Shown: one piece after another, positions 1 through 8,121 of the stretch
Position numbering within the stretch: the first letter of the stretch is position 1
How the letters are laid out: each line of letters starts with the position of its first letter
Assembly (NCBI GenBank): GCA_013911195.1
Contig: JACETS010000030.1
Coordinates: 1-18,243 of the forward strand
From: Verrucomicrobiales bacterium
Lineage (GTDB): Bacteria; Verrucomicrobiota; Verrucomicrobiia; Verrucomicrobiales; DEV007
DNA: 18,243 nucleotides
Direction of reading: 5' to 3'
The notes under the pieces: generated by a model
Seen by the model: the letters and a program-made list of their open reading frames with translations, nothing else
What the model was told of the DNA's origin: nothing
Database searches by the model: none
Made by a program: the position numbers and the translations under genes

Positions 1-277
1 GTTCAGGCGCTCCCTTACCCTTACCCATCCTGGTTTCTGGAGGTCTAGATGTTGTTGGCTTATGAGGGAAAATTCTGATCCAAACTTTTCCTTTACGTTT
101 TAAGTATCTATTGATCGTGACACGACAAGCCTCTATTTGATTATTTTTAATCCATCCTCTTTCTAGAGTCTGAAGTCCATAATCACCGAAACTAAGTTTA
201 GTTCCACGATTCGCATTGCCAGCACGACTTCCGCGTTGGCTCTTACGATACTTCACCTTTCTTGGCATTAATGGCAT
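1..277 (-). CDS. rplP: 50S ribosomal protein L16 (3' end cut by window edge)
   Basis: Reading the minus strand from 277 gives a 92-codon open frame beginning MPLMPRKVKYRKSQRG and continuing through FGDYGLQTLERGWI, NRYLKRKGKVWIRIFPHKP and RMGKGKGAPE, which is the L16 N-terminal and central core. L16 binds 23S rRNA near the peptidyl-transferase and A-site region of the large subunit. Two in-frame ATGs lie at 277 and 268. I chose 277 because an AAAGGACC Shine-Dalgarno-like stretch sits about 10 bases upstream, one of the few good ones in this operon. About a third of the protein lies beyond the left edge. It follows rpsC as in most S10 operons, with rpmC/rpsQ expected next outside the window. 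Confidence 0.96.
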   Translation of the reverse strand, partial: MPLMPRKVKYRKSQRGSRAGNANRGTKLSFGDYGLQTLERGWIKNNQIEACRVTINRYLKRKGKVWIRIFPHKPTTSRPPETRMGKGKGAPE

Positions 278-335
278 GCTTTATAGGTCCTTTCTAAATA
301 TATTTATTTGATTACGTATTTAAATTTGTGACTTG

Positions 336-1043
336 TTACTTTGCTTGAACCCGCTTACCCCTTCTACCCTTCGGGTCTCTTCTGGGTCCACCTCCAGTTT
401 CACGCTTTGGCTTCTCTATTTCTTCCTTCTTGTTAATCCAACATTTAATCCCAATGATTCCATATGTTGTTTTAGCTTCTGCAAATCCATAATCAATAGG
501 AACCCTCAATGTTTGTAGAGGCACTTTACCAAGCTTATACCATTCAGCCCTTGCAATATCAGCTCCACCAAGCCTTCCGCTACAGCGGATTCTTATACCG
601 TCAGCACCAAAATCCATAGTAGTCTGAATCGCTCTTTTCATTGCGCGGCGGAATGCAATTCTTCTCTCCAACTGCACAGCTACACTCTCCGCAACTAATT
701 GAGCAACTAACTCAGGCTGCTTTATTTCATGAATATCAATTTTTACATCCTGCCCTTCACACATAGCCGAAATCTTGTTACTCAAGTTTTCTATCTCAGC
801 ACCCTTTCTGCCAATAACTATTCCAGGCCTAGAAGTATGGAGCTTAACTCTAATAGCATTATAAGCTCTTTCTATTTCAATTTTAGCAAGGCCTGCAGTG
901 TAGAGAGTTTTCTTAAGCCACTTTCTGACTTTAATATCTTGGTGCAAGAACTTGGTATAATCTTTTTCAGATGCATACCACTTCGATCTCCAGTCCTTCT
1001 GAACTGCAAGTCTGTAGCCTATCGGATTTACTTTACGTCCCAT
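336..1043 (-). CDS. rpsC: 30S ribosomal protein S3
   Basis: The 235-residue product begins MGRKVNPIGYRL, the conserved S3 start. It has a KH RNA-binding domain around residues 60-105 (VIGRKGAEIENL contains the GxxG-type turn) and the C-terminal S3 domain with GADGIRIRCSGRLGGADIAR near residues 145-165. The length matches the family (about 230). S3 sits at the mRNA entry channel of the small subunit and contributes to mRNA unwinding. The last 30 residues form a basic, glycine-rich tail (ETGGGPRRDPKGRRGKRVQAK). It lies 32 bases downstream of rplV. The upstream sequence GAAAGAAAATT is purine-rich but is not a clear Shine-Dalgarno. Nothing abnormal was seen. Confidence 0.98.
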   Translation of the reverse strand: MGRKVNPIGYRLAVQKDWRSKWYASEKDYTKFLHQDIKVRKWLKKTLYTAGLAKIEIERAYNAIRVKLHTSRPGIVIGRKGAEIENLSNKISAMCEGQDVKIDIHEIKQPELVAQLVAESVAVQLERRIAFRRAMKRAIQTTMDFGADGIRIRCSGRLGGADIARAEWYKLGKVPLQTLRVPIDYGFAEAKTTYGIIGIKCWINKKEEIEKPKRETGGGPRRDPKGRRGKRVQAK

Positions 1044-1075
1044 AATTTTCTTTCGTGAAATTTTATTAACTTTGT

Positions 1076-1480
1076 CTATTTTTCCTCTTTTGTTGCCGGA
1101 TTATCCTCCGTGATAACTATACTTATATGACTTTGTCTTTTCCTAATCGGGCCTGCTGATCCTCTAGCCCTTGGCTTGAAACGTTTCAATGTACGAGCAT
1201 CATTTACTACAGCCTCTTTAACGATCAAAGATTCGATATCAACATTTACCTCATCCATCTCATCGTTAATGCTAACTGCGTTTGCTAATGCAGAGTCTAA
1301 AGTTTTCTTAATCAAGCGAGCTGATTTTCTTGGAGTAAACGTGAGTGCATTCACTGCCTCATCCACTCTCATTCCTTGAATAGCACGCGCAACGTCGCGA
1401 GCTTTCTTTGGAGAAACCCTAGCATTTTTATGCTCAGCTCGGAATATCCCTTTCAAATATTCTTTTTTCTCTTTTTTCAT
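1076..1480 (-). CDS. rplV: 50S ribosomal protein L22
   Basis: The 134-residue protein carries the L22 signatures NARVSPKKARDVARAIQGM near residues 19-37 and, in the beta-hairpin that lines the exit tunnel, RTLKRFKPRARGSAGPI near residues 96-112, followed by HISIVI. L22 binds 23S rRNA domains and reaches the tunnel constriction. It is somewhat longer than the usual 110-120 residues because of a lysine-rich N-terminal lead (MKKEKKEYLKGIF) and a short acidic tail (TEDNPATKEEK). Only 5 bases separate it from the stop of the preceding exported protein, and no Shine-Dalgarno is visible (AAATAAAGTTT before ATG), so translational coupling to that gene is plausible but unproven. Confidence 0.98.
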   Translation of the reverse strand: MKKEKKEYLKGIFRAEHKNARVSPKKARDVARAIQGMRVDEAVNALTFTPRKSARLIKKTLDSALANAVSINDEMDEVNVDIESLIVKEAVVNDARTLKRFKPRARGSAGPIRKRQSHISIVITEDNPATKEEK

Positions 1481-1485
1481 AAACT

Positions 1486-2277
1486 TTATTTTTGTGTTGT
1501 ATCCACTGAGGCCAAATCGCCTACTTTTGGATAATCTTCTTGGATTTTTAAATTTTTAATAAGTGCGGCAGAAATATTGTCCCTTACATCGATAATGATT
1601 GATGTCCCTACCGGTCTATCCTTTCTAAACAATCTAAAAGGCATACCAATTTTTGCGCCAGAGTTGGTTCCTATGTTTAAAACGACGACACCATGATCAT
1701 CCTTCACTCCAATGATACTTGCCTCGTGAATTGTCCCATCAATAAAGTTTTCTGCACCTTCGATTCTTCCAATACCCAAAGCAATGTCAGAATCATCAAC
1801 TGCACCTTTCACGTCTTTAATTAATTCCTTATCGGATTTTTTATTTTCAACCGCATCAATTAATCTGAGTGTTACATCAGATAAATTAATAAGTGATTCT
1901 GAAAGCCCTAATTTTTCCTCTTCAAGAATACGAATATCATTCATTGCCTTGAGTAAACGCGCCTCAACTCCAGATTGACCATCAGTAACAGATTCGATAC
2001 CAAAAGCTTCAAGCTGCAAGCGTACATCGTTATATGATTTTCTAAATTCAACCGCCTCCGCATTTGAAGTCATAAGACTGGCCTTCAGATTTGAATTAAT
2101 TTTTTCAAATTTGGCCAATTCTTTGATGAGCTCATTATTCCTTTCAATTGCAGCCTCAAGTGCAGTTTTTACCTCAAGCAACTCAATATCTTTATCAGCA
2201 CATATAGCAACAGATAGGCACAAGCCTTTGGCAAAAACCAAAACTAATAACCTTGTGAAAATGTGCCCGATAAACAT
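1486..2277 (-). CDS. Predicted exported coiled-coil protein with C-terminal beta domain, embedded in the S10 operon
   Basis: I do not recognise this 263-residue protein as a named family. Residues 1-27 look like a Sec signal peptide (hydrophobic LLVLVFAKGLCLSVAICA, then DKD); no valid lipobox is seen. Residues about 30-95 are charged, heptad-like helix with few helix breakers, consistent with a coiled coil, and a second helical stretch covers about 103-160. Residues about 178-260 look like a compact beta domain with VVVLNIGTNSGAKIGMPFRL, then VGTSIIIDVRDNISAALI and a closing KVGD. This resembles the 'GxxxGxxxGM' beta barrels found in MreC-like and FlgT C-terminal-like periplasmic proteins, which is a comparison by eye only. 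It lies 19 bases after rpsS and 5 bases before rplV, so it should be co-transcribed with ribosomal genes. The likely location is the periplasm or outside; its role is unknown. Confidence 0.85.
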   Translation of the reverse strand: MFIGHIFTRLLVLVFAKGLCLSVAICADKDIELLEVKTALEAAIERNNELIKELAKFEKINSNLKASLMTSNAEAVEFRKSYNDVRLQLEAFGIESVTDGQSGVEARLLKAMNDIRILEEEKLGLSESLINLSDVTLRLIDAVENKKSDKELIKDVKGAVDDSDIALGIGRIEGAENFIDGTIHEASIIGVKDDHGVVVLNIGTNSGAKIGMPFRLFRKDRPVGTSIIIDVRDNISAALIKNLKIQEDYPKVGDLASVDTTQK

Positions 2278-2296
2278 TGAGTTTAAATGCTATTAT

Positions 2297-2566
2297 TTAT
2301 TTTTTACCTACACCTCCATGTGCAATGAATTTACGAGTCGGAGAAAACTCACCTAGTTTATGACCCACCATATTTTCAGAGACATAAACGCTAATAAAAT
2401 CTTTACCGTTGTGAACAAGAAATGTATGACCCACAAAATCTGGTGAAATAATAGATTTTCTTGACCAAGTTTTGATTGGTCTTTTTTGGCCAGAATCATT
2501 CATGGCATCAATCTTCATAAGAAGCTTCTGATCTATAAATGGTCCTTTTTTAAGTGATCTACCCAT
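2297..2566 (-). CDS. rpsS: 30S ribosomal protein S19
   Basis: The 89-residue protein begins MGRSLKKGPFID and contains KTWSRKSIISPDFVGHTFLVHNGK and the C-terminal MVGHKLGEFSPTRKF, all hallmarks of S19. S19 sits in the head of the 30S subunit next to S13 and contacts the A-site tRNA and the 23S bridge. The length is typical. It follows rplB by 30 bases as in the standard S10 order, but is followed by an exported coiled-coil gene rather than directly by rplV. No clear Shine-Dalgarno precedes the ATG. Confidence 0.98.
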   Translation of the reverse strand: MGRSLKKGPFIDQKLLMKIDAMNDSGQKRPIKTWSRKSIISPDFVGHTFLVHNGKDFISVYVSENMVGHKLGEFSPTRKFIAHGGVGKK

Positions 2567-2596
2567 AATATTTTAACTATTACTTTTATATGAAAT

Positions 2597-3448
2597 TTAT
2601 CTGGTTCGGTTATTTTTAGTCTTCCGTCCCTTGACGATAAACTTACTACTCGCTTTGTACTTCTTTCTGGTCTTTTGACCTTTAACATGTCCCCATGGAC
2701 TCTTTAAGTGTTGACGACCACCTCCAGATTTTGATTTACCCTCTCCACCACCATTTGGGTGATCTACCGGATTCATGCACATTCCTCTGACTGTTGGACG
2801 AATACCTAGCCACCTAGTTCTTCCAGCTTTTCCTGCCACCACATCGCCATGATTAATGTTACCAACTCTTCCAAGGGTACAATAGCATGCAGAATTAATT
2901 TTTCTAATTTCACCAGAAGGCAGTTTAACAAGAGCATATTTTCCTTCCATATTTGAAAGAGTCGCCTGACCACCTGCACTTCTTGCAATGCTACCTCCTC
3001 TTCCTGGTATTAACTCAACATTATGAATGTCAGAGCCTAAAGGTACTTTTGATAAAGGTAATGCGTTGCCAACTTTAGGAGGAGCATTTTCACCTGCCTC
3101 CACTTTGGCACCAACTTCCAAACCTACTGGCGCAATAATATAGGATTTAACTCCATCTTCATAAGTAATAAGAGCAATTCTCGCCGAACGGTTAGGATCA
3201 TACTCGATACCCTCAACCTTAGCGCTTACGTCTCTCTTCATTCTCTTGAAATCAACCAAGCGGTATTTACGCTTATGACCACCACCTCGGTGGCGACATG
3301 TTATTCTACCTCTGTTATTTCGACCGCCACTCTTTTTCAATGGAGAAAGAAGTGACTTCTCCGGAGTATCCTTTGTAATCTCCTCAAAACTAGGAAGCTC
3401 CTTGTATCGATTAGATGGTGTATAGGGTCTAAACTTTTTTAATGCCAT
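2597..3448 (-). CDS. rplB: 50S ribosomal protein L2
   Basis: This 283-residue protein has the L2 layout. The N-terminal part includes GRNNRGRITCRHRGGGHKRKYR (about residues 42-63), then the OB-like and SH3-like RNA-binding core. The C-terminal peptidyl-transferase-proximal segment has RGMCMNPVDHPNGGGEG, with the conserved histidine, followed by GGRQHLKSPWG. The protein ends in a basic tail. L2 binds 23S rRNA, is needed for subunit association and lies close to the peptidyl-transferase centre. It is about ten residues longer than the E. coli protein, in the tail. An AAAAAGGAA purine run immediately precedes the ATG. It is 17 bases downstream of rplW. Confidence 0.98.
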   Translation of the reverse strand: MALKKFRPYTPSNRYKELPSFEEITKDTPEKSLLSPLKKSGGRNNRGRITCRHRGGGHKRKYRLVDFKRMKRDVSAKVEGIEYDPNRSARIALITYEDGVKSYIIAPVGLEVGAKVEAGENAPPKVGNALPLSKVPLGSDIHNVELIPGRGGSIARSAGGQATLSNMEGKYALVKLPSGEIRKINSACYCTLGRVGNINHGDVVAGKAGRTRWLGIRPTVRGMCMNPVDHPNGGGEGKSKSGGGRQHLKSPWGHVKGQKTRKKYKASSKFIVKGRKTKNNRTR

Positions 3449-3465
3449 TTCCTTTTTTCTTTAAA

Positions 3466-3753
3466 TTATACAATGTCGATCATTTCGCCTGGCTTCAATT
3501 TGACATAAGCCTTTTTCCAATTTGCTCTTCGTCCCATCACTGGACTCGTTCTGCCTCTTTTTTTCTTACCCGTGTAATTGGCCGTTTTTACAGATACAAC
3601 ATCTTTACCTAACACTCTTTTGACAGCCTCTTTGATTTCAATCTTTGTTGCCCTCTTATCTACCTTAAAAACATATATATTGTCTTCAGTAAGAATTTGA
3701 GCTTTCTCGCTGTTGACCTGAATTGTTTTAAGAACTCTATGAATATCTTTCAT
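3466..3753 (-). CDS. rplW: 50S ribosomal protein L23
   Basis: The 95-residue product has the L23 pattern: VLKTIQVNSEKAQIL, then YVFKVDKRATKIEIKEAVKRVLGKDVVSV with the conserved A/NK-type helix, then NYTGKKKRGRTSPVMGRRANWKKAYVKL. L23 is located at the exit of the peptide tunnel, where signal recognition particle and trigger factor dock. The length is normal (90-100). It has one of the clearest ribosome-binding sites of the operon (AAGGAAT about 9 bases before ATG). It sits 27 bases after rplD and 17 before rplB, the standard order. Confidence 0.97.
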   Translation of the reverse strand: MKDIHRVLKTIQVNSEKAQILTEDNIYVFKVDKRATKIEIKEAVKRVLGKDVVSVKTANYTGKKKRGRTSPVMGRRANWKKAYVKLKPGEMIDIV

Positions 3754-3780
3754 TATGATTTATTCCTTAAATATTAAAAA

Positions 3781-4392
3781 TTAGAGTGTTGTTCTCTTTG
3801 AAAGCGTTGGCATCGCGCCTTCGGTAATGATTATCTTATTGTAGTTTAGCAACTCTTCGGTATTTAGATCCAAAGCTGTAACCAATTGCGTACCGGCTAC
3901 ATTTCTAGCAGCTAAATATGTCTCTGCTGTGAAGTTATTAGAAACAACTAAGCAGTTTAGAAGCCCGGCAATTTCATTAACCTTGGCAACAAATGACTTA
4001 GTCTTACCTCCATCAACTTTAAACTCATCAACAACGAAAACATCTCCTGCTTCAATACGATTACTAAGAGCAGCTGAGAATGCCATTTTCTTTGTCTTAC
4101 GATTAACCTGTTTAGAATAATCTCTTGGTCTTGGACCAAAAACAACTCCTCCTCCACGGTGTAATGGAGAAGCATTTCCTCCTTGTCTGGCATTACCAGT
4201 ACCTTTTTGACGAAATGGTTTTTTACCAGATTGAGCAACCTCTCCACGTGTTTTGGTATTAGCAGTTCCTGAACGTCTATTTGCTCGCATTGCAACAACA
4301 ACGTCATGGACTGCCTGAGTACCTTCTCCCTCTTCAGTAAGACTTATGTTTGCTGCCTTTGCGGCATCTGTAGTTAATATACTTGCGGACAT
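3781..4392 (-). CDS. rplD: 50S ribosomal protein L4
   Basis: This 203-residue protein contains the L4 extended-loop signature KKPFRQKGTGNARQGG (about residues 77-92) followed by RGGGVVFGPRPRDYS and NRKTKKMAFSAALSNR. The loop reaches the exit-tunnel constriction opposite L22. The C-terminal half forms the Rossmann-like globular domain with NYNKIIITEGAM. In some bacteria L4 also represses its own operon; whether that applies here cannot be seen, and no leader resembling the E. coli S10 leader was found in front of rpsJ. It starts 16 bases downstream of rplC with no strong Shine-Dalgarno (AAAAAAGTAATCAT before ATG). Confidence 0.97.
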   Translation of the reverse strand: MSASILTTDAAKAANISLTEEGEGTQAVHDVVVAMRANRRSGTANTKTRGEVAQSGKKPFRQKGTGNARQGGNASPLHRGGGVVFGPRPRDYSKQVNRKTKKMAFSAALSNRIEAGDVFVVDEFKVDGGKTKSFVAKVNEIAGLLNCLVVSNNFTAETYLAARNVAGTQLVTALDLNTEELLNYNKIIITEGAMPTLSKRTTL

Positions 4393-4408
4393 ATGATTAC
4401 TTTTTTAA

Positions 4409-5041
4409 TTATTTCTTGATGGCTGGTCTAATAATAACATAACCACCTTTTGCGCCAGGAACGGTACCGCTAATTAACAATACATTGTCCTCTGGACGTG
4501 ATTGAACGACTTTGAGATTTTGGACGGTTACCTTCTTACCGCCCATTCTACCGGGCATTTTTGTGTTCTTCCAAACTCGCCCAGGCGTAGATCCAGCCCC
4601 GATACTTCCGGGCCTTCTGTGCATCATCGAACCATGCGATTGTGGTAAACCTCCGAAATTGTATTTTCTGTATACACCTTGAAAACCTTTACCTTTAGTG
4701 GTTCCAATAATGTCTACAAATTGACCATCTTCAAACATCTCGGCAGACGGATTATCCAAACCTTCAGGTAATTCGCTTTCGCCAGAATACCTAAACTCAC
4801 GAACAAATCTTTTTGCTTCAGAATTATGTTTATTAAAATGACCTGAACGCGCCTTAGTTACTCTGCTCTCTTTTTGAGTATCATAACCAACTTGAACTGC
4901 TACGTATCCGTCAGTTTCCTTAGTCCTTTTTTGCAACAAAGTATTACCACTAACATCAATGACTGTGACTGGTATCATTGCACCATCCTCGTCATAGACA
5001 CGTGTCATACCAACTTTCTTACCTAGTATTCCTAAACTCAT
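4409..5041 (-). CDS. rplC: 50S ribosomal protein L3
   Basis: The 210-residue protein starts MSLGILGKKVGMTRVYDEDG and contains the L3 central motif LPQSHGSMMHRRPGSIGAG followed by TPGRVWKNTKMPGRMGG, near residues 133-166. The glutamine in that motif is the position N5-methylated in enterobacteria. L3 binds the 3' end of 23S rRNA and extends toward the peptidyl-transferase centre. The length is normal. The N-terminus fixes the start at 5041 even though AGGA sits only one base before the ATG, which is unusually close for a functional Shine-Dalgarno. It is preceded by the widest intra-operon gap of the ribosomal cluster (73 bases). Confidence 0.98.
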   Translation of the reverse strand: MSLGILGKKVGMTRVYDEDGAMIPVTVIDVSGNTLLQKRTKETDGYVAVQVGYDTQKESRVTKARSGHFNKHNSEAKRFVREFRYSGESELPEGLDNPSAEMFEDGQFVDIIGTTKGKGFQGVYRKYNFGGLPQSHGSMMHRRPGSIGAGSTPGRVWKNTKMPGRMGGKKVTVQNLKVVQSRPEDNVLLISGTVPGAKGGYVIIRPAIKK

Positions 5042-5114
5042 ATCCTATTTGATTCTTAACGAAATCTCGTTTTAAAATTTTTAACTGATTAAAGTGATTA
5101 TCTGCTTATTAGCT
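5042..5114 (-). other. rpsJ-rplC intergenic gap with a short hairpin
   Basis: This 73-base AT-rich spacer is the longest between genes of the ribosomal cluster; the others are 5-32 bases. It contains a perfect 5-bp hairpin (AACGA / TCGTT, loop of 4, at 5058-5071) and no T-tract after it, so it is not a convincing terminator. A 12-base palindrome AGCTTTAAAGCT overlaps the end of rpsJ at 5111-5122. It could hold an internal promoter, a processing site or a translational control site; nothing in it is decisive. Confidence 0.3.
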
Positions 5115-5426
5115 TTAAAGCTTGATTAAAATTTCCACTCCTGAAGGCAAACTTAGCTTTTTAAGCTCTTCCATGGTGTGCCCACTTGGATTAAGAATAT
5201 CAAGCAACCTTTTGTGGGTTCTTATTTCAAATTGTTCTGCTGATTTTTTGTTAACGTGAGGAGATCGGTTAACACTGAATTTTTCAATTCTAGTTGGCAA
5301 AGGAATTGGTCCAGCGAGCCTTGATCCAGTCCTTTTGACTGTATCGACAATTTCCATAGTTGCCTTATCAAGCATACGATAGTCGTAACTTTTTAACCGG
5401 ATTCGAATTGTTTGTTTTTTTTCCAT
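5115..5426 (-). CDS. rpsJ: 30S ribosomal protein S10
   Basis: The 103-residue protein carries IRIRLKSYDYRMLDKA near the N-terminus, TGSRLAGPIPLPTRIEKFSVNRSPHVNKKS in the loop that enters the 30S head, and EQFEIRTHKRLLDI near residues 65-78. S10 belongs to the 30S head and, in many bacteria, also pairs with NusB in antitermination complexes. The length matches the family. It begins 17 bases after fusA with no tuf gene between, so the str and S10 operons are physically joined. No Shine-Dalgarno is visible (TTAATTAACTGAAA before ATG). Confidence 0.98.
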   Translation of the reverse strand: MEKKQTIRIRLKSYDYRMLDKATMEIVDTVKRTGSRLAGPIPLPTRIEKFSVNRSPHVNKKSAEQFEIRTHKRLLDILNPSGHTMEELKKLSLPSGVEILIKL

Positions 5427-5443
5427 TTTCAGTTAATTAAATC

Positions 5444-7609
5444 TTAAGCATATGCAAGAGCTACTCCCCCTCGCTTTTCTATTAATTCATCTACAATTGC
5501 ATTAGGCACAGTTTCAAAATGCGAAGGCTCCATAGAGTAGCTAGCTCTTCCTGATGACAAAGTTCTTATATCTGTTGAGTACCCAAACATTTCAGCTAGA
5601 GGCACTTCAGCCTTGATGACATTCACGTTATTTCTAGCACCTATTTCACCAATTTTTCCACGACGGCGATTTAAGTCACCCATAATATCACCCTGAAACT
5701 CATCTGGTGTTGTACATTCCACATCCATCATCGGCTCCAACAATTTACATTCAGCTTTCTTGAAAGCGTCTTTCATTGCAAAAATTGCAGCCATTTTAAA
5801 TGATTGTTCATTTGAATCAACATCATGGCTGGATCCGTCAACTAGATCCACGTGAACATCCACAACTTGATAACCCGCGATGATACCTGAAATCATCGCT
5901 TCCTTAATACCTGCCATACAAGCATTGATGTATTCTCTTGGTATCGCACCACCGACAACCTTATTTTCTGTTGTTAATCCTTTACCTCTTTCGTTTGGAA
6001 ATACTTTTAGAATAACGTGACCATATTGACCCTTTCCACCAGTTTGCTTTTTGAGAAGCCCCTCTCCATCTGCATCAAGAGCAATGGTCTCCCTGTAGGC
6101 AATTTGAGGTTTTCCAGCAGTAGTAACCACTCCAAACTCTCTCTTCATTCTATCTTGGATGACTTCCAAATGAAGCTCTCCCATACCTGAAATAATTGTT
6201 TGTCCGGTCTCTTCATCACTTTTAACAACAAAAGTGGGATCTTCTTCACCCAAGCGCTGAAGAGCTAGTGCCATTTTCTCTTGATCTGCTGTTGTTTTTG
6301 GCTCAACAGACATCGCAATAACTGGCTCTGGAAAAGAAGGAGGCTCCAAAAAGATATCTTGAGAAGAATCACAAAGAGTGTCTCCAGTCGTAATATTTTT
6401 TATGCCAACAATGGCAGCAATATCTCCAGCATAGCATGTGTCAATATCCTTATGCTCATCAGCTTGGATTTGTATCAGTCGACCAACTCTCTCTTTTCTT
6501 CGAGTTCTTGGATTATAGACCTGGTCACCCTTGGAAACTGTTCCCGAATAAACCCTAAAGAATACAAGCTTACCTACAAATTTATCACTCCATAGTTTAA
6601 AGGCTAGAGAACAAAATTTTGCGTTATCATCAGTAACAACTTGGACTTTTTCTGATGCCTCCCCAACCTTTTCAGCTTCAGCTGATGGTATGTCTAATGG
6701 GCTTGGCAAGTAGTCGATAACGGCATCTAAGGTTGCTTGAACTCCTTTATTTTTGAACGCTGAACCTCCACAAACCGGTATAATTTTGTTGTTAATCGTT
6801 GCCCTACGAAGAGCTGATTTAATTAATTCGACGGTTATTTCTTTTTCCTCCAAGTAAAGAGTTCCAATCTCTTCATCGGCATCAATTAACTTTTCTACAA
6901 GATTAGAGTAAGCTTCCTCTGCAACCAATTGCTCATCATCATCAAGCTCTCTAACCTCGTAAGTAGAACCGAGAACATCACTATCTGAGTAAACGATGGC
7001 TTTTTTATTTATAACATCAATCTGACCAGAAAGAGACTCCTCTGATCCTATGGGAATTAAAACTGGAGAAGCATTAGCCCCTAACTTATTTTCGATATCA
7101 CTGACAACATTGTTAAAGTCGGCTCCTACCCTGTCCATTTTGTTAACAAAAACAATTCTAGGTACTGAGTATTTGTCAGCCTGTCTCCAAACAGTTTCAG
7201 ATTGAGGCTGCACTCCTGCAACACCACAAAAAACAACTACAGCTCCATCAAGAACCCTTAGTGAACGCTCGACTTCGGCAGTGAAATCAACATGACCAGG
7301 AGTATCAATAATGTTTACTCGGTGCTCAATATCTTCAAAAGACTTGTAAACCCCTTCTAATTCATTTTGCTTCCAAGAACATGTAACCGCTGCGGAGGTG
7401 ATCGTGATACCTCTTTCTTGTTCTTGCTCCATCCAATCGGTGGTGGCCTGGCCATCATGTACCTCACCGATACGGTGTATCATGCCAGTGTAGAAAAGAA
7501 CCCTTTCTGTAAGCGTCGTTTTCCCCGCATCAATATGCGCACAGATCCCTATGTTGCGAGTACGCTGCAACAGGAATTCACGTTTTGGGGAATTTGGATT
7601 ATCCGACAC
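5444..7609 (-). CDS. fusA: Translation elongation factor G
   Basis: The 721-residue product is a canonical EF-G GTPase that drives ribosomal translocation. The G-domain motifs are AHIDAGKTT (residues 24-32, P-loop), RGITITS (66-72, switch I), DTPGH (102-106) and NKMD (156-159). The G' insert, domain II, domain III (GMGELHLEVIQDRMKREFGV), domain IV (TGGKGQYGHV and DGSSHDVDSNEQSFKMAA) and domain V (RRGKIGEI, ending near SYSMEPSHFE) follow in order. It is slightly longer than the E. coli protein (704). Translation starts at GTG; there is no upstream ATG that preserves the N-terminus and no clear Shine-Dalgarno. It is 16 bases after rpsG and 17 before rpsJ. Its position in the str operon argues for the main housekeeping EF-G. 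Confidence 0.98.
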   Translation of the reverse strand: MSDNPNSPKREFLLQRTRNIGICAHIDAGKTTLTERVLFYTGMIHRIGEVHDGQATTDWMEQEQERGITITSAAVTCSWKQNELEGVYKSFEDIEHRVNIIDTPGHVDFTAEVERSLRVLDGAVVVFCGVAGVQPQSETVWRQADKYSVPRIVFVNKMDRVGADFNNVVSDIENKLGANASPVLIPIGSEESLSGQIDVINKKAIVYSDSDVLGSTYEVRELDDDEQLVAEEAYSNLVEKLIDADEEIGTLYLEEKEITVELIKSALRRATINNKIIPVCGGSAFKNKGVQATLDAVIDYLPSPLDIPSAEAEKVGEASEKVQVVTDDNAKFCSLAFKLWSDKFVGKLVFFRVYSGTVSKGDQVYNPRTRRKERVGRLIQIQADEHKDIDTCYAGDIAAIVGIKNITTGDTLCDSSQDIFLEPPSFPEPVIAMSVEPKTTADQEKMALALQRLGEEDPTFVVKSDEETGQTIISGMGELHLEVIQDRMKREFGVVTTAGKPQIAYRETIALDADGEGLLKKQTGGKGQYGHVILKVFPNERGKGLTTENKVVGGAIPREYINACMAGIKEAMISGIIAGYQVVDVHVDLVDGSSHDVDSNEQSFKMAAIFAMKDAFKKAECKLLEPMMDVECTTPDEFQGDIMGDLNRRRGKIGEIGARNNVNVIKAEVPLAEMFGYSTDIRTLSSGRASYSMEPSHFETVPNAIVDELIEKRGGVALAYA

Positions 7610-7625
7610 TTTAATTTTTTAAAAA

Positions 7626-8099
7626 TTACCAGCGAAAATGAGCAAAGGCTCTGTTTGCTTGGGCCATTTTATGCATTTCGTCTCTACGGCGAACAGCGTT
7701 ACCGCTGTTTGATGCCGCATCTCTAATTTCGTTAGCTAGAGCAACATGCATTGGTGTTCCTTTACGAGCTCGAGCGAAACTCACTATCCAACGAATCGAT
7801 AATGACTCTTGTCTGCCAGTAGCAACCTCAAGGGGAACTTGATAAGTAGCACCACCAACTCTTCTGGATTTAACTTCAACTCTTGGTTTTGCATTTTCAA
7901 CTGCACGGGTCACGCTTTCAAGCGGATCAACAGTATCAGACCCCTCATTAGATTTATCGATTGCAGCATAAACGATGCGTTCCGCTAATGATTTCTTACC
8001 ATCACCCATTACGGTACTCACTAATTTTGCAACTAGCTCACTATCGTATCTAGGATCCCTAACTGCTATCTTCTTTTTAACTCTTCTTCTACGAGACAT
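7626..8099 (-). CDS. rpsG: 30S ribosomal protein S7
   Basis: The 157-residue protein begins MSRRRRVKKKIAVRDPRYDS and contains GDGKKSLAERIVYAA, NAKPRVEVKSRRVGGATYQVP and RWIVSFARARKG, ending NRAFAHFRW. These are standard S7 features. S7 nucleates assembly of the 30S head and lies beside the E-site tRNA. In E. coli S7 represses the str operon from the rpsL-rpsG intergenic region. Here that gap is only 22 bases and too short for an equivalent site, so any autoregulation must act elsewhere, for example on the leader upstream of rpsL. Confidence 0.98.
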   Translation of the reverse strand: MSRRRRVKKKIAVRDPRYDSELVAKLVSTVMGDGKKSLAERIVYAAIDKSNEGSDTVDPLESVTRAVENAKPRVEVKSRRVGGATYQVPLEVATGRQESLSIRWIVSFARARKGTPMHVALANEIRDAASNSGNAVRRRDEMHKMAQANRAFAHFRW

Positions 8100-8121
8100 A
8101 TTCTATTAAAACTGTAATTTT

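Noticed and set aside
729..1058. Plus-strand open frame opposite rpsC
   Set aside because: Antisense shadow of a certain ribosomal protein gene; no recognisable domain and no expression signals.
1486..2277. Lipoprotein assignment for the embedded coiled-coil protein
   Set aside because: Cysteines at residues 20 and 26 lack a proper lipobox (no Gly/Ala/Ser directly before either in a suitable context).
7367..7726. 119-codon plus-strand open frame across the fusA-rpsG junction
   Set aside because: Lies entirely opposite two strongly conserved genes; composition follows the complementary codons.
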